Shown piece by piece: positions 25,016-32,497 of a stretch of 33,705 bases of DNA. The position numbers and the translations under genes are program-made. This stretch comes from JBFGCM01 sp041581135. GTDB lineage: Bacteria > Actinomycetota > Acidimicrobiia > Spongiisociales > UBA5794. The DNA is taken from assembly GCA_041581135.1 (NCBI GenBank), contig JBFGCM010000034.1:1-33705 (forward strand), in the 5' to 3' direction. Every line of letters begins with the position of its first letter. Position 1 is the first letter of the stretch. The notes below the pieces were generated by a model. It did no database searches. It was not told the origin of the DNA and saw only the letters and a list, made by a program, of their open reading frames with translations.

Positions 25016-25798
25016 TCAGAGCCGGGTGCGGATCTCCCAGAGATCCGGGAAGACCGGGTGAAACAACGTCGTGCGCAGGTAGGCGACGCCCTCGGAACCG
25101 CCGGTACCGCCTCGTGTGCCGATGGTCCGCTGCACCATCATCACGTGGCGATACCTCCACTCTTGGAGGCCCTCGTCCATGTCGGTGAGCTCCTCACTCA
25201 GCGCGGCCAGCGCCGGGTCGGTGCGGTAGACCTCGATGAGCGCATCCTGCACGGCGGGCGACGGTGTGGTCGACGCGGTGACAGGTGCTTCCAGGACGTC
25301 GGTGGGGATGGCGTATCCCATGCGAGCGAGCATGGCGAGGAACCGGGCCCACAGGGAGGGTGCGTGATGGCGGCGCAAGAGACGCTCCTGCTCGGGCATT
25401 CCCTCGAAACGCTCGATGTGGGCCGGATCCTTGTGACCCAGCACGTACTCGAGCTCCCGAAACTGTGCGGACTGGAAGCCACTTGCCGAGCCGAGAAACG
25501 ACCGGAACGACAAGAACTCGAGCGGCGTCATGGTTTCCAGCACATCGATCTGGGCAACGAGTGTCTTGAGGATCTTGAGGATTCGGGTGAGCTGATGCCC
25601 GCTCTTGACGATGGCATCGTGGTCGAGGTGCACGATGAGTCGATCGAGTTCGTGGAGGACCTGCTTGAACCACAGCTCGTAGACCTGATGGATGATGATG
25701 AACAGCATCTCGTCGTGCTCCGGGCCGTCCGACCGGGTCTCCTGCAGGCTGAGCAGCTGGCGGATCTTCAGATAGCTGTCGTACGTGATCGGCTTCAT
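25016..25798 (-). CDS. kynA: Tryptophan 2,3-dioxygenase
   Basis: 260 residues from ATG 25798, overlapping the monooxygenase stop as ATGA; this start gives MKPITYDSYLKIRQLLSLQ, the normal family N-terminus. Other hallmarks are DEMLFIIIHQVYELWFKQVLHEL, TMTPLEFLSFRSFLGSASGFQS, FRELEYVLG and the haem region EWRYRHVMMVQRTIGT with axial ligand His218, followed by the substrate loop RGGTGGSEGVAYL. The length is typical. It is a cytoplasmic haem enzyme that opens the indole ring of L-Trp with O2 to N-formylkynurenine, step one of the pathway, though it is the last gene of the five-gene operon. Confidence 0.97.
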   Translation of the reverse strand: MKPITYDSYLKIRQLLSLQETRSDGPEHDEMLFIIIHQVYELWFKQVLHELDRLIVHLDHDAIVKSGHQLTRILKILKTLVAQIDVLETMTPLEFLSFRSFLGSASGFQSAQFRELEYVLGHKDPAHIERFEGMPEQERLLRRHHAPSLWARFLAMLARMGYAIPTDVLEAPVTASTTPSPAVQDALIEVYRTDPALAALSEELTDMDEGLQEWRYRHVMMVQRTIGTRGGTGGSEGVAYLRTTLFHPVFPDLWEIRTRL

Positions 25799-27153
25799 CG
25801 GGCCACCTCCTCCGGGTGCAGGTCGGCGACGAGCCGGGCGGCCAAGTCGAAGTCGATGTCCTCGACACGATCGACGCCTGCGGTCAGCCGGTCCAGAACA
25901 GCTGCTTGACGTTGCGCCCGCCGCTGCGCCTCCGCGTAGGGGATGGTGCGGAACATGACCAGCGAGTATCGCGGCACGAACCGGTCCGGCCAACGGCGCT
26001 CCAGCTCCAGCGCCAGTCGCCTCTTCAGCACATATCGCTCGTCCCGCACCGAGTCGCGCATCTCGATGTAGTTCTCCAGGGCCATGTCGGCGATCGCGTC
26101 GACGTCGGCCTTTCTCACCGCCTCGAACTCCGCAAAGGCCGTTCCCCAGTCCTCGGGGTGGCGGTCCATGGCGTCCATGAGCACGGTGCAGGATTCGAAG
26201 GCGGCGTTCATGCCCTGTCCGTGGAACGGCACGATGGCGTGGGCGGCGTCCCCGAGGATGACGGCCCGGTCGCCCGCACTCCAGCCGGTGCAGCGAACCG
26301 TGGCCAGAGCGCCGTCGGGCTTGCCAAGGTACTCGGCGGCGAGATCGGGCATGAGCGTGGCGAAGTCGGGGAAATGGTGGCCAAAGAACGTCTCGACCTG
26401 CTCGGGGCTGTCGAGCGCCTCGAGGCTGGCATCGGGGCCCTGGGTTGCGATGAACAGCGTGCAGGTGAAGCTGCAGTCGAGGTTGGCCAGAGCGATGAGC
26501 ATGAAGCCGCCCCGGGGCCAGATGTGGAGCGCATTGGGGTCGAGGAGAGGTCGGCCGTCGGGAGCCGCCGGGAGGGTGAGTTCCTTGTAGCCGTGATCGA
26601 GGGGATCGATGGTGACGGTGCCTCCCGATGCCGCCAGCACGAGATCCCGGATCCGGGAGTTGGCGCCGTCGGCACCGAAGACGGTTCCCGGATGGTGGTC
26701 GTACTCGGTCTCGGAGCGGTAGTCCCGGAATCGCAGCGAGCCGAGGTCGCCGCCGGTGCAGCGCTGTTCGAACCGGATGGTCACGTCGCCGGACGCCCCT
26801 GCGGCGTTGAGGAGCACGGCGTTGAGATCCGAGCGGGACACCGAGTAGATGACCTCATCGGGACGGCTCCCATACGGCTGGAGGGTCTCGGAGCCGTCGC
26901 GGTCGTGGATCAAGCGACCCCGCATCGGGGTCAGCAATGGCTCGACGTCGCCCATGAGCCCAAGATCGTCCAAGGCGGCGATGCCCCGCGCCGCCAGCGC
27001 CAGGTTGATGGACCGGCCGGCATCGATGTCGGTGGTGCGCAGGTCGGGGCGAGACTCGAACGCAGTGACTCGGTGGCCGCGGCGGCCGAGGAAACCGCAC
27101 AACATGGCTCCGGCGAGACCGGCGCCGACCACGGTGACGTCCTTGGGCGTCAT
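25795..27153 (-). CDS. kmo: Kynurenine 3-monooxygenase
   Basis: 452 residues from ATG 27153, overlapping the kynureninase stop by 4 nt. The FAD-binding Rossmann motif GAGLAG (Gly10, Gly12, Gly15) is at the N-terminus. The kynurenine hydroxylase segment DIDAGRSINLALAARG follows, then FGADGANSRIRD and the second FAD motif LGDAAHAIVPFHGQGMNAAFE with Asp302. The C-terminal third has LENYIEMRDSVRDERYVLKRRLALELERRWPDRFVPRYSLVMF, specific to this enzyme among flavin monooxygenases. It hydroxylates L-kynurenine to 3-hydroxykynurenine with NADPH and O2. Neighbours are the enzymes before and after it in the pathway. Confidence 0.97.
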   Translation of the reverse strand: MTPKDVTVVGAGLAGAMLCGFLGRRGHRVTAFESRPDLRTTDIDAGRSINLALAARGIAALDDLGLMGDVEPLLTPMRGRLIHDRDGSETLQPYGSRPDEVIYSVSRSDLNAVLLNAAGASGDVTIRFEQRCTGGDLGSLRFRDYRSETEYDHHPGTVFGADGANSRIRDLVLAASGGTVTIDPLDHGYKELTLPAAPDGRPLLDPNALHIWPRGGFMLIALANLDCSFTCTLFIATQGPDASLEALDSPEQVETFFGHHFPDFATLMPDLAAEYLGKPDGALATVRCTGWSAGDRAVILGDAAHAIVPFHGQGMNAAFESCTVLMDAMDRHPEDWGTAFAEFEAVRKADVDAIADMALENYIEMRDSVRDERYVLKRRLALELERRWPDRFVPRYSLVMFRTIPYAEAQRRAQRQAAVLDRLTAGVDRVEDIDFDLAARLVADLHPEEVAR

Positions 27154-28424
27154 GTGACGATGCCCCGCAGGATCTCGACGAATCGGTGGATGTCGCGGTA
27201 GGTGTTGTAGAGGGGGACCGTGGCCACACGGATGACGTCCGGCTCCCGCCAGTCGCATTCCACGCCAGAGGTGTGGAGCCGTTCGATGACGTCGCGCCCG
27301 CTGCGGCCCGCACGTCGCACCCGAAGGGACAGCTGACAGCCGCGCGCATCGAGGTCCCGCGGGGTGATGCTCTCGATGGCGCCATCGAGGTGTAGGTCGA
27401 GCAGGTAGTCGAAGTACTGCGCCATGCGGCGGCTCTTGGCACGGAGCGGCCGCATGCCACCGGCTGCATCGAACACTCCAAGCGACGCGATGAGTGGTGC
27501 CATGGACAGTACGGGAGCGTTGCTCAGCTGCCACGCTTCGGCTGTCGGAATCGGCTGAAAGACGTCGCCCATCGCGAATCGGGTGGCCTTGTCGTGGCCC
27601 CACCAGCCGTTGAAGCGGTCGATGCCCGGATCATGGAGGTGGCGATGGTGCACGAACGCGGCGGCGGTGGCTCCGGGGCCGCCGTTGAGGTACTTGTAGG
27701 TGCACCAAGCGGCGAAGTCGGGTGCCCAGTCGTGCAGGGCGAGCTCGATGTTGCCGGCGGCGTGGGCCAGGTCGAATCCGACCGTGGCTCCGGCGGAACG
27801 GGCTGCGGCGACGATGTCCGGCATCGGAAACACCTGACCGGTGTAGTACTGCACTCCGGGCAACAGCACGAGGGCCAGACCGGGGCCGTGCTGGTCGATG
27901 GCGGCCAGCAGTCGGGCCGGCTCGAGAAACTCTTCTCCCGGTTCGGGAGAAACGGTGATCAGGGCGGTCGCCGGGTCGTAGCCGTGGTGCCGGATCTGCG
28001 ACTCCACGGCATAGCGATCCGAGGGGAAGGCATGCTCCTCGATGAGGATGCGGTGCCGTTCGGCGGTGGGTCGATAGAAGCTGACCATCAGCAGGTGGAG
28101 GTTCACGGTGAGCCCGTTCATCACGACCACCTCCTGCGGCTCGGCTCCGACGAGTCGAGCCATGGGTTCTGCCAGGAACTCGTGGTACGGCGCCCACGGC
28201 CGCTTCCCTTCGAAGTGGCCACGAACGCCGCGGGTCGCCCAGCTGTCCAGCTCCTCCAGCACGATGCCCCGGGTTGCCCGGGGTTGCAGGCCGAGCGAGT
28301 TGCCCACCAGGTACAGCACCGGTTCGCCGGACTCGGTGGCGGGAAGTTCGAATTCGTCTCGGAACGAGGCGAGCGGATCGTCCCGGTCCAGGAGCGCCGC
28401 GAATTCGGGACCGGGCTCAAACAC
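27150..28424 (-). CDS. kynU: Kynureninase
   Basis: 424 residues from GTG 28424, which has GGAGGTGGCGC directly upstream inside the preceding gene (8-nt overlap). It is a fold-type I PLP enzyme. YLVGNSLGLQPRAT is the characteristic N-terminal loop; FDLAHAAGNIELALHDW holds the PLP-contacting Asp and His; WCTYKYLNGGPG carries the PLP lysine, Lys244. GWWGH and the C-terminal domain with QLSLRVR complete it. It cleaves 3-hydroxykynurenine to 3-hydroxyanthranilate and alanine in the cytoplasm. Length and motifs are normal. Confidence 0.97.
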   Translation of the reverse strand: MFEPGPEFAALLDRDDPLASFRDEFELPATESGEPVLYLVGNSLGLQPRATRGIVLEELDSWATRGVRGHFEGKRPWAPYHEFLAEPMARLVGAEPQEVVVMNGLTVNLHLLMVSFYRPTAERHRILIEEHAFPSDRYAVESQIRHHGYDPATALITVSPEPGEEFLEPARLLAAIDQHGPGLALVLLPGVQYYTGQVFPMPDIVAAARSAGATVGFDLAHAAGNIELALHDWAPDFAAWCTYKYLNGGPGATAAAFVHHRHLHDPGIDRFNGWWGHDKATRFAMGDVFQPIPTAEAWQLSNAPVLSMAPLIASLGVFDAAGGMRPLRAKSRRMAQYFDYLLDLHLDGAIESITPRDLDARGCQLSLRVRRAGRSGRDVIERLHTSGVECDWREPDVIRVATVPLYNTYRDIHRFVEILRGIVT

Positions 28425-29454
28425 GCGCCACCTCCGTCAGCCCGAGCCACTCGAGTGCGTTGCCGCTCAGCATGCGGGCCTCCACATCGGGAGGGAGGCC
28501 GGCGGCACGCACCGTCGAGCCGGGCCGATGTTCGCCCAACCGGAACGGGAAGTCGGACCCCATACACATCCGGTGGGTCCCGATCACCGAGGCGACGTTG
28601 GCGAGCTGGGCGGCGTCGTGGACGATCGTGTCCACCCAGAAGCGTCCCAGATACTCGATCGGCGCCACCGGGTTGTCCACCGCGCAGAGCTCGGGTAGCA
28701 CATCGAATCCGTGCTGGATGCGGCCTACGGTCGCCGGGAAGGACCCACCGCCGTGGGCGAATGCTGCCCGCAGGGCCGGGAGCCGCTCGAACACGCCGCC
28801 GAAGATCATGCTGCAGATGGCCCGCGACGTCTCCGCCGGCATGCCTACCAGCCACGGCAGCCAGTAGTCGGGCATCTCGTGGGTTCCCAGCATGTCCCAG
28901 GGGTGCACGAAGAGCGCGGCGCCGAGGTCGGCGGCCGCCTCGAACACCGGAAACAAAGACGGTGCATTGAGATTGGCCTGTTCGACGTGGGTGGCGATGG
29001 CGATACCCACGAACCCGAGGTCGCGCATGCATCGTTCCAGTTCGGCGATGGCCAGGTCGGTGTCCTGCATCGGGAGGGTTCCGAGCGCCACGAAGCGGTC
29101 GGGGTGGTCGGCAACGGTGGCCGCCAGATCGTCGTTGAGGAACCGTGCCACCACGGCGCCGTCGGCAGGTTTCGTCCAGTAGCCGTACATGACCGGGACC
29201 GTGGACAGCACCTGCACGTCGACGCCGGCGACGTCGCAGGCCTCGATCCTCGCCGCCGGCTCGAACAGTCGGGCGTCGACCCGGCGAAAGAACTCATCGC
29301 CCTGGTACATGGTGGCGGCCCCGTCCTCACCCACGACCAGGGAGATGAAGTCGCCATAGCCGAACCGGGAGCGGAAGTCGGGGATCTGTCGCGGCAGGAT
29401 GTGGGTGTGGATGTCGATGACGGCCGGCGCCTCAGCCCACGGCGTTGTGCTCAA
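28417..29454 (-). CDS. nbaD: 2-amino-3-carboxymuconate-6-semialdehyde decarboxylase (ACMSD)
   Basis: 345 residues if translation starts at TTG 29454, which overlaps the dioxygenase stop as TTGA; no ATG or GTG lies between there and the essential metal motif IDIHTHILP (His16, His18). Other amidohydrolase residues are the His in LFVHPWDM, the His in AFAHGGGSFP and the Asp in CMGSDFPF. The family-specific ALGTLPMQD and GVEIG-like VGIAIATHVEQANLN segments are present. A zinc enzyme that removes CO2 from the ring-opened product of 3-hydroxyanthranilate, steering it away from quinolinate/NAD and toward 2-aminomuconate semialdehyde. This makes the operon catabolic. Confidence 0.94.
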   Translation of the reverse strand: MSTTPWAEAPAVIDIHTHILPRQIPDFRSRFGYGDFISLVVGEDGAATMYQGDEFFRRVDARLFEPAARIEACDVAGVDVQVLSTVPVMYGYWTKPADGAVVARFLNDDLAATVADHPDRFVALGTLPMQDTDLAIAELERCMRDLGFVGIAIATHVEQANLNAPSLFPVFEAAADLGAALFVHPWDMLGTHEMPDYWLPWLVGMPAETSRAICSMIFGGVFERLPALRAAFAHGGGSFPATVGRIQHGFDVLPELCAVDNPVAPIEYLGRFWVDTIVHDAAQLANVASVIGTHRMCMGSDFPFRLGEHRPGSTVRAAGLPPDVEARMLSGNALEWLGLTEVARV

Positions 29455-29972
29455 CCAGGGACCGCCATCACGGTGCCGCAGTCGGAGCACGTGCGTTGCT
29501 TCTCGGACGCGTAGAACGCTTCGATGAGCGGCTTGAGCTGTCCGGCGAGGTCGGTGACGTGCATGGACTCCTGATGCAACTCCGCCTCGCAGTTCTCACA
29601 GAACCACAGCACGCGATCGACGTGGTGCGCGTCGCGCTTTCGCTCCACCACCATGCCCACGGTGTTGGCGGGGCGCCGAGGGGAGTGGATCGTGTTGCCG
29701 GGCAGAAGGAGCACTTCGCCCTCCTTAATCGGCACGTCCCGGATGCCGTTCTCGTCCTTGATCTTCAAGACCATGTCGCCTTCGAGCTGGTAGAAGAACT
29801 CCTCGGTCTCATTGATGTGGAAGTCGGGCCGGTCGTTGGGACCGCCCACGACGATGATCACGTAGTCGTCCGACTCGTCCCACACCTGCTTGGCGCCCAC
29901 CGGTGGCTTCAACAGGTGCCGGTTGTCTTCGATCCACTGTTGGAAGTTGAACGGCACCAAACGGTCTGCCAT
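29451..29972 (-). CDS. nbaC: 3-hydroxyanthranilate 3,4-dioxygenase with C-terminal rubredoxin-like iron site
   Basis: 173 residues from ATG 29972, with AGGAGGCCAC upstream. It is a small cupin enzyme. His52, Glu58 (FHINETEEFF) and His96 (GNTIHSPRRP) form the Fe(II) site; Arg48 and Arg100 are placed for substrate binding. The C-terminal FCENCE and CSDCG pairs are the four Cys that in the bacterial enzyme hold a second, rubredoxin-like iron. This long form is typical of bacteria and fungi, whereas animal enzymes differ. It opens the ring of 3-hydroxyanthranilate with O2. It is the first gene of the operon. Confidence 0.97.
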   Translation of the reverse strand: MADRLVPFNFQQWIEDNRHLLKPPVGAKQVWDESDDYVIIVVGGPNDRPDFHINETEEFFYQLEGDMVLKIKDENGIRDVPIKEGEVLLLPGNTIHSPRRPANTVGMVVERKRDAHHVDRVLWFCENCEAELHQESMHVTDLAGQLKPLIEAFYASEKQRTCSDCGTVMAVPG

Positions 29973-30073
29973 GTGGCCTCCTGTCCTTGGGGGCCGGCCT
30001 CCTGCGCACTTCGCCGGCCCCCATCGACACTACTGGATCAGGTACGGTTGATCCGGCGGAGAGGGCAGGTGTG
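29973..30073. promoter_or_regulatory. Divergent promoter region of the tryptophan-degradation cluster
   Basis: 101 bp between the dioxygenase operon and the RidA-type gene. GGGGGCCGGC (29989-29998) and GCCGGCCCCC (30013-30022) are 10-bp inverted arms. GGATCA (30035-30040) and TGATCC (30049-30054) are a second, shorter pair surrounding TACGGT (30043-30048), a possible -10 for the plus-strand gene. Operator function is inferred from position. Confidence 0.5.
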
Positions 30074-30490
30074 ATGACCGATTCGAAGGCCCACGTGGTG
30101 CCGGGCAAGGCGAAGCCGCTGGGGGCGTATCCCCACCTCCGCATCGTTGGTGATCTCGTGTTCGTGTCAGGCACCTCCAGTCGCCAGGCGGACGATTCCA
30201 TCGCCGGGGCCACGGTGGGCGACGACGGTGCGGTGACGTTGGACATCCGTGCACAGACTCGGGCCGTCCTGGCCAACATCGCCGACATCCTGGGATCGGT
30301 GGAGCTGGGCCTCGACGACGTCGTGGACATCACGTCGTTTCTGGTGTCGATGGACGACTTCGCCGGGTACAACGAAGCGTACGGCGAGGTGTTCGGAGGC
30401 GACGGGCCGGCGCGCACCACCGTGGCGGTGCGAGCCCTTCCTCATCCGCAGTTGCTCGTCGAGATGAAGGCGATCGCCCGCATCCCTTGA
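30074..30490 (+). CDS. RidA/YjgF-family protein, probable 2-aminomuconate deaminase
   Basis: 138 residues from ATG 30074; a GTG codon directly precedes it in frame. The RidA fold is clear: GAYPHLRIVGDLVFVSGTSSRQ, DIRAQTRAVLANIADILGSVELGLDDVVDITSFLVSMDDFAGYNEAYGEVF, PARTTVAVRALPHPQLLVEMKAIARI. The Arg and Glu near the end are the usual active-site residues (R-T-T-V-A, V-E-M). RidA proteins hydrolyse imines and enamines. Members in 2-aminophenol/3-hydroxyanthranilate clusters act as 2-aminomuconate deaminase, which fits here next to ACMSD. The specific substrate is inferred from context. Confidence 0.9.
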   Translation: MTDSKAHVVPGKAKPLGAYPHLRIVGDLVFVSGTSSRQADDSIAGATVGDDGAVTLDIRAQTRAVLANIADILGSVELGLDDVVDITSFLVSMDDFAGYNEAYGEVFGGDGPARTTVAVRALPHPQLLVEMKAIARIP

Positions 30491-30553
30491 GCAGTAGCTG
30501 AGGAGCCGGCACGGATCCGTTGATCCCACCCGTGGCGAGCTTGCGTACCAGCC

Positions 30554-30603
30554 GTGGTCCTGGGTGTGGTCCTAGATTCGTGTGCAGCGACGAAGGAGCG
30601 GCC
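30554..30603 (+). promoter_or_regulatory. Upstream region of the AhpD-like gene with a direct repeat
   Basis: GTGGTCCT occurs at 30554-30561 and 30566-30573, 12 bp apart. TAGATT at 30573-30578 could be a -10. GAAGGAG (30593-30599) is the ribosome site for GTG 30604. Promoter assignment is tentative. Confidence 0.35.
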
Positions 30604-31158
30604 GTGGCGTGGATAGAGACGATCCGTGAGGACGAGTGGGAGGGTGCCCTCGCACAGCTGCGCCCGACCGTTATCGATGCGGCGCACGACCGGGTCGACA
30701 ACATCATGCAGATCCATTCGCTGAACCCCGTGGCACTCGCCGCTCACGATGCCCTCTATCGCTCGGCCATGTCCGGCACGGCCACGTTGCGCAAGGTGGA
30801 GCGGGAGATCCTCGCCCTCGTGGTGAGCCGGCTCAACCAGTGCGAGTACTGAATAGTCCACCACCGGCGCGGGCTGCGCCGGCTGCTCCGAGACGACAAC
30901 GTGGTAACTGCCATCGACCGCGACTGGCGGGGAGCGGGCCTCGATGCACGCCGCACTGCGATGCTCGAGTATGCCGAGAAGCTCACCATGACGCCGTGGG
31001 AGGTGACCGAAGGCGATGTGGCACGGCTCCGGGATGCCGGCTTTTCTGACCGCGACGTGCTCGACATCTGCGAGGTGGTGGCGTACTACGCCTATGTGAA
31101 TCGCATCGCCGACGGCCTTGGGGTGCAACTCGAGACCTGGCTCGACGACGATGACTAG
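30604..31158 (+). CDS. AhpD-like peroxidase-related protein, candidate selenoprotein (TGA = Sec83)
   Basis: Read through one in-frame TGA (30850-30852) this is a 184-residue protein of the carboxymuconolactone decarboxylase/AhpD-like peroxidase-related family. It starts at GTG 30604 behind GAAGGAG. The first part ends VVSRLNQCEY; the frame continues IVHHRRGLRRLL, then DARRTAMLEYAEKLTMTP and GFSDRDVLDICEVVAYYAYVNRIADGLGV, all typical of the family. The family motif is C-x-Y-C-x-x-HH; TGA stands exactly at the second, reactive Cys, giving Cys80-x-x-Sec83-x3-His87. A GC-rich hairpin follows at 30864-30882. Both halves are undamaged and the same frame is kept. Function would be thiol/selenol-dependent peroxide or disulfide chemistry. 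The alternative is a recent Cys-to-stop mutation; the tRNA-Sec/selB genes would have to exist elsewhere in the genome. Convergent with the XRE gene. Confidence 0.8.
30853..30882 (+). promoter_or_regulatory. Candidate bacterial SECIS element
   Basis: Immediately after the TGA, an 11-nt spacer leads to a perfect 7-bp stem CCGGCGC (30864-30870) with GCGCCGG (30876-30882) and loop GGGCT. The loop begins 18 nt after the TGA and starts with GG. Bacterial SECIS hairpins are known to need a loop about this distance away with a G in the first two loop positions. The stem also encodes family residues (HRRGLRR), so its pairing could be partly incidental. Confidence 0.6.
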
Positions 31159-31949
31159 CCCAAGCCGCGGAGGAGGGCCTCGGTCTCCCGGTCCGCCGGC
31201 AGCAGCGTCTCGAGCCGCAGCTCCTCGACCGTGACGTCGTATGGTGCGCCGATGGTGGCGATTGTGGTGAGCAGCCGCAACGATCCCGCCGGCGTCTCCA
31301 GATGGAGGGGAACCGCCAAGTCATCGGCAGTGGGCGCCTCCCTCCGTCCCGGCAAGGTGTCCGTTCCCGGGTAGCCCAACACCTCCTCCCACAACTCGGC
31401 GAGGATCATGTCGCCGGGGTGAGAGGCCACCTCACGCCGGAACCGATCGAGGAGTGCGGCGGCGGCGTCCTCCCAGTTGACGACGTGCCGGCGGAGCCCG
31501 TCCGGATGGAACACCAACCGCATGACGTTGCCGCCGAGCGGAGTCGGGTCCGTCACGAGCTGCGCCGTGAGCACGGCGGCCGGGAGGTTGGCCATCGTGA
31601 TGTTCCAGTGCCGGTCCACTACGTAGGCGGGAAACGGCTCATGGGCGGTGAGCAGCACCTCGAGCACGTGGTGGATCTGGGTCATCGACTCGTCGTCGAG
31701 CGGCCGCTCGGAGTACATGGGGGCGAAGCCGGCTGCGTGCAGCCACGCGTTGCGCTCCCGCAGTGGCACGTCGAGGATCGTGGCGAGGTGGATGATCATC
31801 TCCCGGCTCGGGTTGGATCGCCCCGTCTCCAGGAAGCTCAGGTGGCGCTGCGACACCCCCGCGAGGCTCGCCAACTCGAGTTGGCTGAGGCGTCGGTTGC
31901 CACGCCAGTGCCGGAGGAGTTCACCTGCAGGGGCCGGTCGCGTGCTCAT
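31155..31949 (-). CDS. XRE-family regulator with MmyB-like ligand-binding domain
   Basis: 264 residues from ATG 31949. The N-terminal helix-turn-helix spans about residues 9-63 (LLRHWRGNRRLSQLELASLAGVSQRHLSFLETGRSNPSREMI in sense, with the recognition helix at SQRHLSFLE). The C-terminal 180 residues are the PAS-like MmyB/MLTR ligand-binding domain, with AYVVDRHWNITMANLPAAVL, FHPDGLRRHVVNWEDAA and the terminal TIATIGAPYDVTVEELRLETLLPADRETEALL. Such regulators respond to small hydrophobic ligands and often control a neighbouring oxidoreductase. It ends inside the end of the AhpD-like gene: CTAG at 31155-31158 contains both stops. It is divergent from a membrane protein gene. Confidence 0.93.
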   Translation of the reverse strand: MSTRPAPAGELLRHWRGNRRLSQLELASLAGVSQRHLSFLETGRSNPSREMIIHLATILDVPLRERNAWLHAAGFAPMYSERPLDDESMTQIHHVLEVLLTAHEPFPAYVVDRHWNITMANLPAAVLTAQLVTDPTPLGGNVMRLVFHPDGLRRHVVNWEDAAAALLDRFRREVASHPGDMILAELWEEVLGYPGTDTLPGRREAPTADDLAVPLHLETPAGSLRLLTTIATIGAPYDVTVEELRLETLLPADRETEALLRGLG

Positions 31950-32056
31950 GGACGTGAGGCTATTCGTGTTCGCTGCATGGTTCGATGACGTCACAGGTAA
32001 TTGTTTCGCTGCAGGTCCGGGGGGACACTGGATCCGGCAGAATGAGGAGGAGCCCC
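31950..32056. promoter_or_regulatory. Divergent region with palindrome and repeated motif
   Basis: The perfect 8-bp palindrome TGACGTCA lies at 31986-31993, flanked by TTCGCTGCA at 31969-31977 and again at 32005-32013 (36 bp apart). AGGAGGAG (32045-32052) is the ribosome site for ATG 32057. These are candidate binding sites for the divergently encoded XRE regulator. Confidence 0.4.
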
Positions 32057-32497
32057 ATGACGGCAGAGACGGTACGAGGCGCCCGCCCCTCGGTGCGGCC
32101 CATGCTGGCGACGGTGATGCTCGAGAACGCGGCGTTCTCTGCAGCGAGCGGCGCGGTGTTGGTGGCGGGAGCCACCGGGCTCGACTCGTGGCTGGGTGTC
32201 CATGCCGGCGTCTTGGTGGCGGTGGGGGCCGGCTTGATGGTCTACGCGGTCCAGCTCTTCGTGTGGTACCGATCTCCTCGAGGGCTGCGTCGGGGTGGCC
32301 GAATGGCCGTCGCCGCCGATGTTGCCTGGGTGCTGGGTGCCGTCGCACTCATCGCGTTCACCGACACGCTGACGGCGGCCGGCGAGCTGGCGCTGGCGGC
32401 GGTCAGCGTCGTTGTGGCCGGGTTCGCCGCAGCCCAGTCTGCTGGGTTGTCACGGCTCTCGCGGCGGGGCGTGACGGGTCAAGACCTCACCGAATAG
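32057..32497 (+). CDS. Four-helix integral membrane protein
   Basis: 146 residues from ATG 32057 behind AGGAGGAG; upstream in-frame ATGs at 31985 and 32042 lack such a site. A short polar N-tail (TAETVRGARPSVRPM) is followed by four hydrophobic segments: MLENAAFSAASGAVLVAGA, HAGVLVAVGAGLMVYAVQLFVWY, AVAADVAWVLGAVALIAF and ELALAAVSVVVAGFAAAQSAG. A basic loop (RSPRGLRRGGR) separates the middle pair. The C-terminus overlaps the PPK2 remnant on the other strand by 19 bp. I do not recognise a family; being divergent from the XRE regulator it may be its target. Confidence 0.78.
   Translation: MTAETVRGARPSVRPMLATVMLENAAFSAASGAVLVAGATGLDSWLGVHAGVLVAVGAGLMVYAVQLFVWYRSPRGLRRGGRMAVAADVAWVLGAVALIAFTDTLTAAGELALAAVSVVVAGFAAAQSAGLSRLSRRGVTGQDLTE

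Noticed and set aside
30604..30852. Two separate small genes (30604-30852 and 30901-31158) instead of one
   Set aside because: Both halves belong to one family, are in the same frame and join exactly at the catalytic motif; no ribosome site precedes the second part.
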